Below, piece by piece: positions 63,001 through 64,000 of a DNA stretch of 64,000 bases. Each line of letters opens with the position of its first letter. The first letter of the stretch is position 1. The notes beneath the pieces are model-generated. The model made no database searches, had not been told where the DNA came from, and saw nothing but the letters and a program-made list of their open reading frames with translations. Made by a program: the position numbers and the translations under genes. The stretch covers positions 8,234,762 to 8,298,761 of the forward strand of contig CM075783.1 in the NCBI GenBank assembly GCA_037974665.1, read 5' to 3'. The stretch comes from Ehretia macrophylla. Lineage: Eukaryota > Streptophyta > Magnoliopsida > Boraginales > Ehretiaceae.

Positions 63001-64000
63001 TTCTCAAATTTGAGAACGATTCTCAAAACGTTGAGCTAGTCATCGAAGTTTGGTCTTAGTCAAAATCGAAGGTTGGGTTCCTATCCAATATTATATAGGC
63101 AGTAATTTCTAAGGATGTTAGATAATTATATTATTAACTATTTGGTTTGGGTCTTTAAATCATACAGTAACCCCCACTAAATTTTTCGGATCTCACACTT
63201 CCCTAGTAGAAAACGGAAAAACAATAAGGTATTTTTCTTAGTGGAATTGGGGGCCCATTCATTTTAACCCACCTCACATTTTAGATTTTTGGCGAAGTTA
63301 AAACAAATAGGTGAATAACCTCTTATTCAATGTATCTCATACAAATTCCAATTTGTTCTTGCCTCTTATCCTTTCGACCTCACATTATAGATTTTTGGTC
63401 CCCAAGATTGTTTAAGTTAAACCCATTATCCTGAAAATTTGGATCAATGCAATATTGACACCTTACATGATAGATTTTTGGTTGCCAGTAAGAATCCAAA
63501 TTTTCCACATCTCATGCTTATATAGACTTAGTTCATATGTTGATACAAATAAATAACCCCTATGTGTCCATAGCCAGCTACTTACTTGCCCAACACACAA
63601 ACTAATCTACGATAACGGAAGGCAATGATATAATCTTCTCAAGACTACACCATTATTAACTTAATATTTAATTTGGGAAGGTTTGCTGGTCTTTAATTTA
63701 GGTCTCACTTTTCACATGCTTCTAATTTCAATTTATCGCATAAATAAAATAGAAACATACATGCATTCATCATATATTTATCGCATAAATAAATAAATAA
63801 ATGCATAAAATAAAATGAGATGATCATGGACTAGGAGCACTTATCAACCCGAGCCAGTGGGTTGAATACCTAAATCAAATAAAGGGCCCACAAAAAAAAT
63901 CCACGGGCTACTCCTCCTCGGCTTCACAAAACTCCTTTCACGAATTGGGCTCACTAACTCTTGATGTCTTCATCTTGATCTTCCATTACATTTATGCACA
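60014..64000 (-). mobile_element. Copia element B internal region, broken, running off the right edge
   Basis: Worn minus-strand pol and gag in the order expected for a leftward Copia: RNase H and RT remnants at about 60030-61450 (antisense of the FVCKLKK-YGLKQAPR region and RT start), an integrase part at about 62100-62340 reading KSPFVGQSQRT and FIHRDIYGPFGAIA, and gag-like sequence towards 64000. The phrase TAGATTTTTGG occurs three times near 63280-63480 beside CCTCACAT or CCTTACAT. No long open frame survives. Many breaks. Confidence 0.65.

Noticed and set aside
1-64000. Search for CRISPR arrays, tRNA, rRNA or bacterial-type operons
   Set aside because: None seen on either strand; the tRNA-like phrases found are retrotransposon primer-binding sites.

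Overview
The window is nuclear DNA from a flowering plant. It holds three plus-strand, intron-rich protein genes with clear plant homologues, AT-rich introns, and dense layers of plant LTR retrotransposons (Copia, Athila-type and Tekay-like Gypsy), LINE pieces and small DNA transposons. The CYP76-type P450 fits a eudicot, perhaps an asterid, but the species cannot be named from the sequence. No bacterial-type feature (operon, CRISPR array) was seen, and no tRNA or rRNA gene was recognised.

Layout. Positions 1-18866 carry the 3' three quarters of a CPSF73-II (INTS11-like RNA endonuclease) gene; nine coding exons were resolved and the 5' exons lie upstream of the window. Its introns are full of insertions: an RTE LINE fragment, a 93-bp tandem duplication, two members of one miniature LTR family (about 250-270 bp), a 70-bp LINE stub with 21-bp target duplications, a small LTR element split by a 530-bp hAT-like MITE, and a three-LTR Copia array. 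Positions 18867-24492 are intergenic. Positions 24493-29614 hold a complete five-exon gene for a membrane RING-H2 E3 ubiquitin ligase of 339 residues. Positions 31419-35108 hold a complete two-exon CYP76-like cytochrome P450 of 494 residues; its intron contains a 505-bp Mutator-like foldback element built from 31-bp tandem units.

From about 36000 to the right edge the DNA is a nested retrotransposon graveyard with no host gene seen. A minus-strand Copia (left LTR at 38582, primer-binding site at 58051, right LTR from 58065) was entered by a plus-strand Athila-type element (42782-54622, target duplication gtaac). That element was entered by a 3.9-kb Tekay-like solo LTR (47892-51820). A 485-bp hAT-like MITE (55936-56420) sits in the Copia, and a second minus-strand Copia (LTR about 58544-60013, pol and gag to beyond 64000) cut the first one's right LTR. 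All these LTR elements are broken fossils.

The three host genes do not form a pathway: one acts in nuclear RNA 3'-end processing, one in membrane-linked ubiquitination, one in endoplasmic-reticulum oxidative metabolism. What links them is that all share the plus strand and that their introns, not their exons, have absorbed the transposons. Exon boundaries were placed by hand from GT/AG sites, reading-frame phase and remembered family sequence; no alignment was run.
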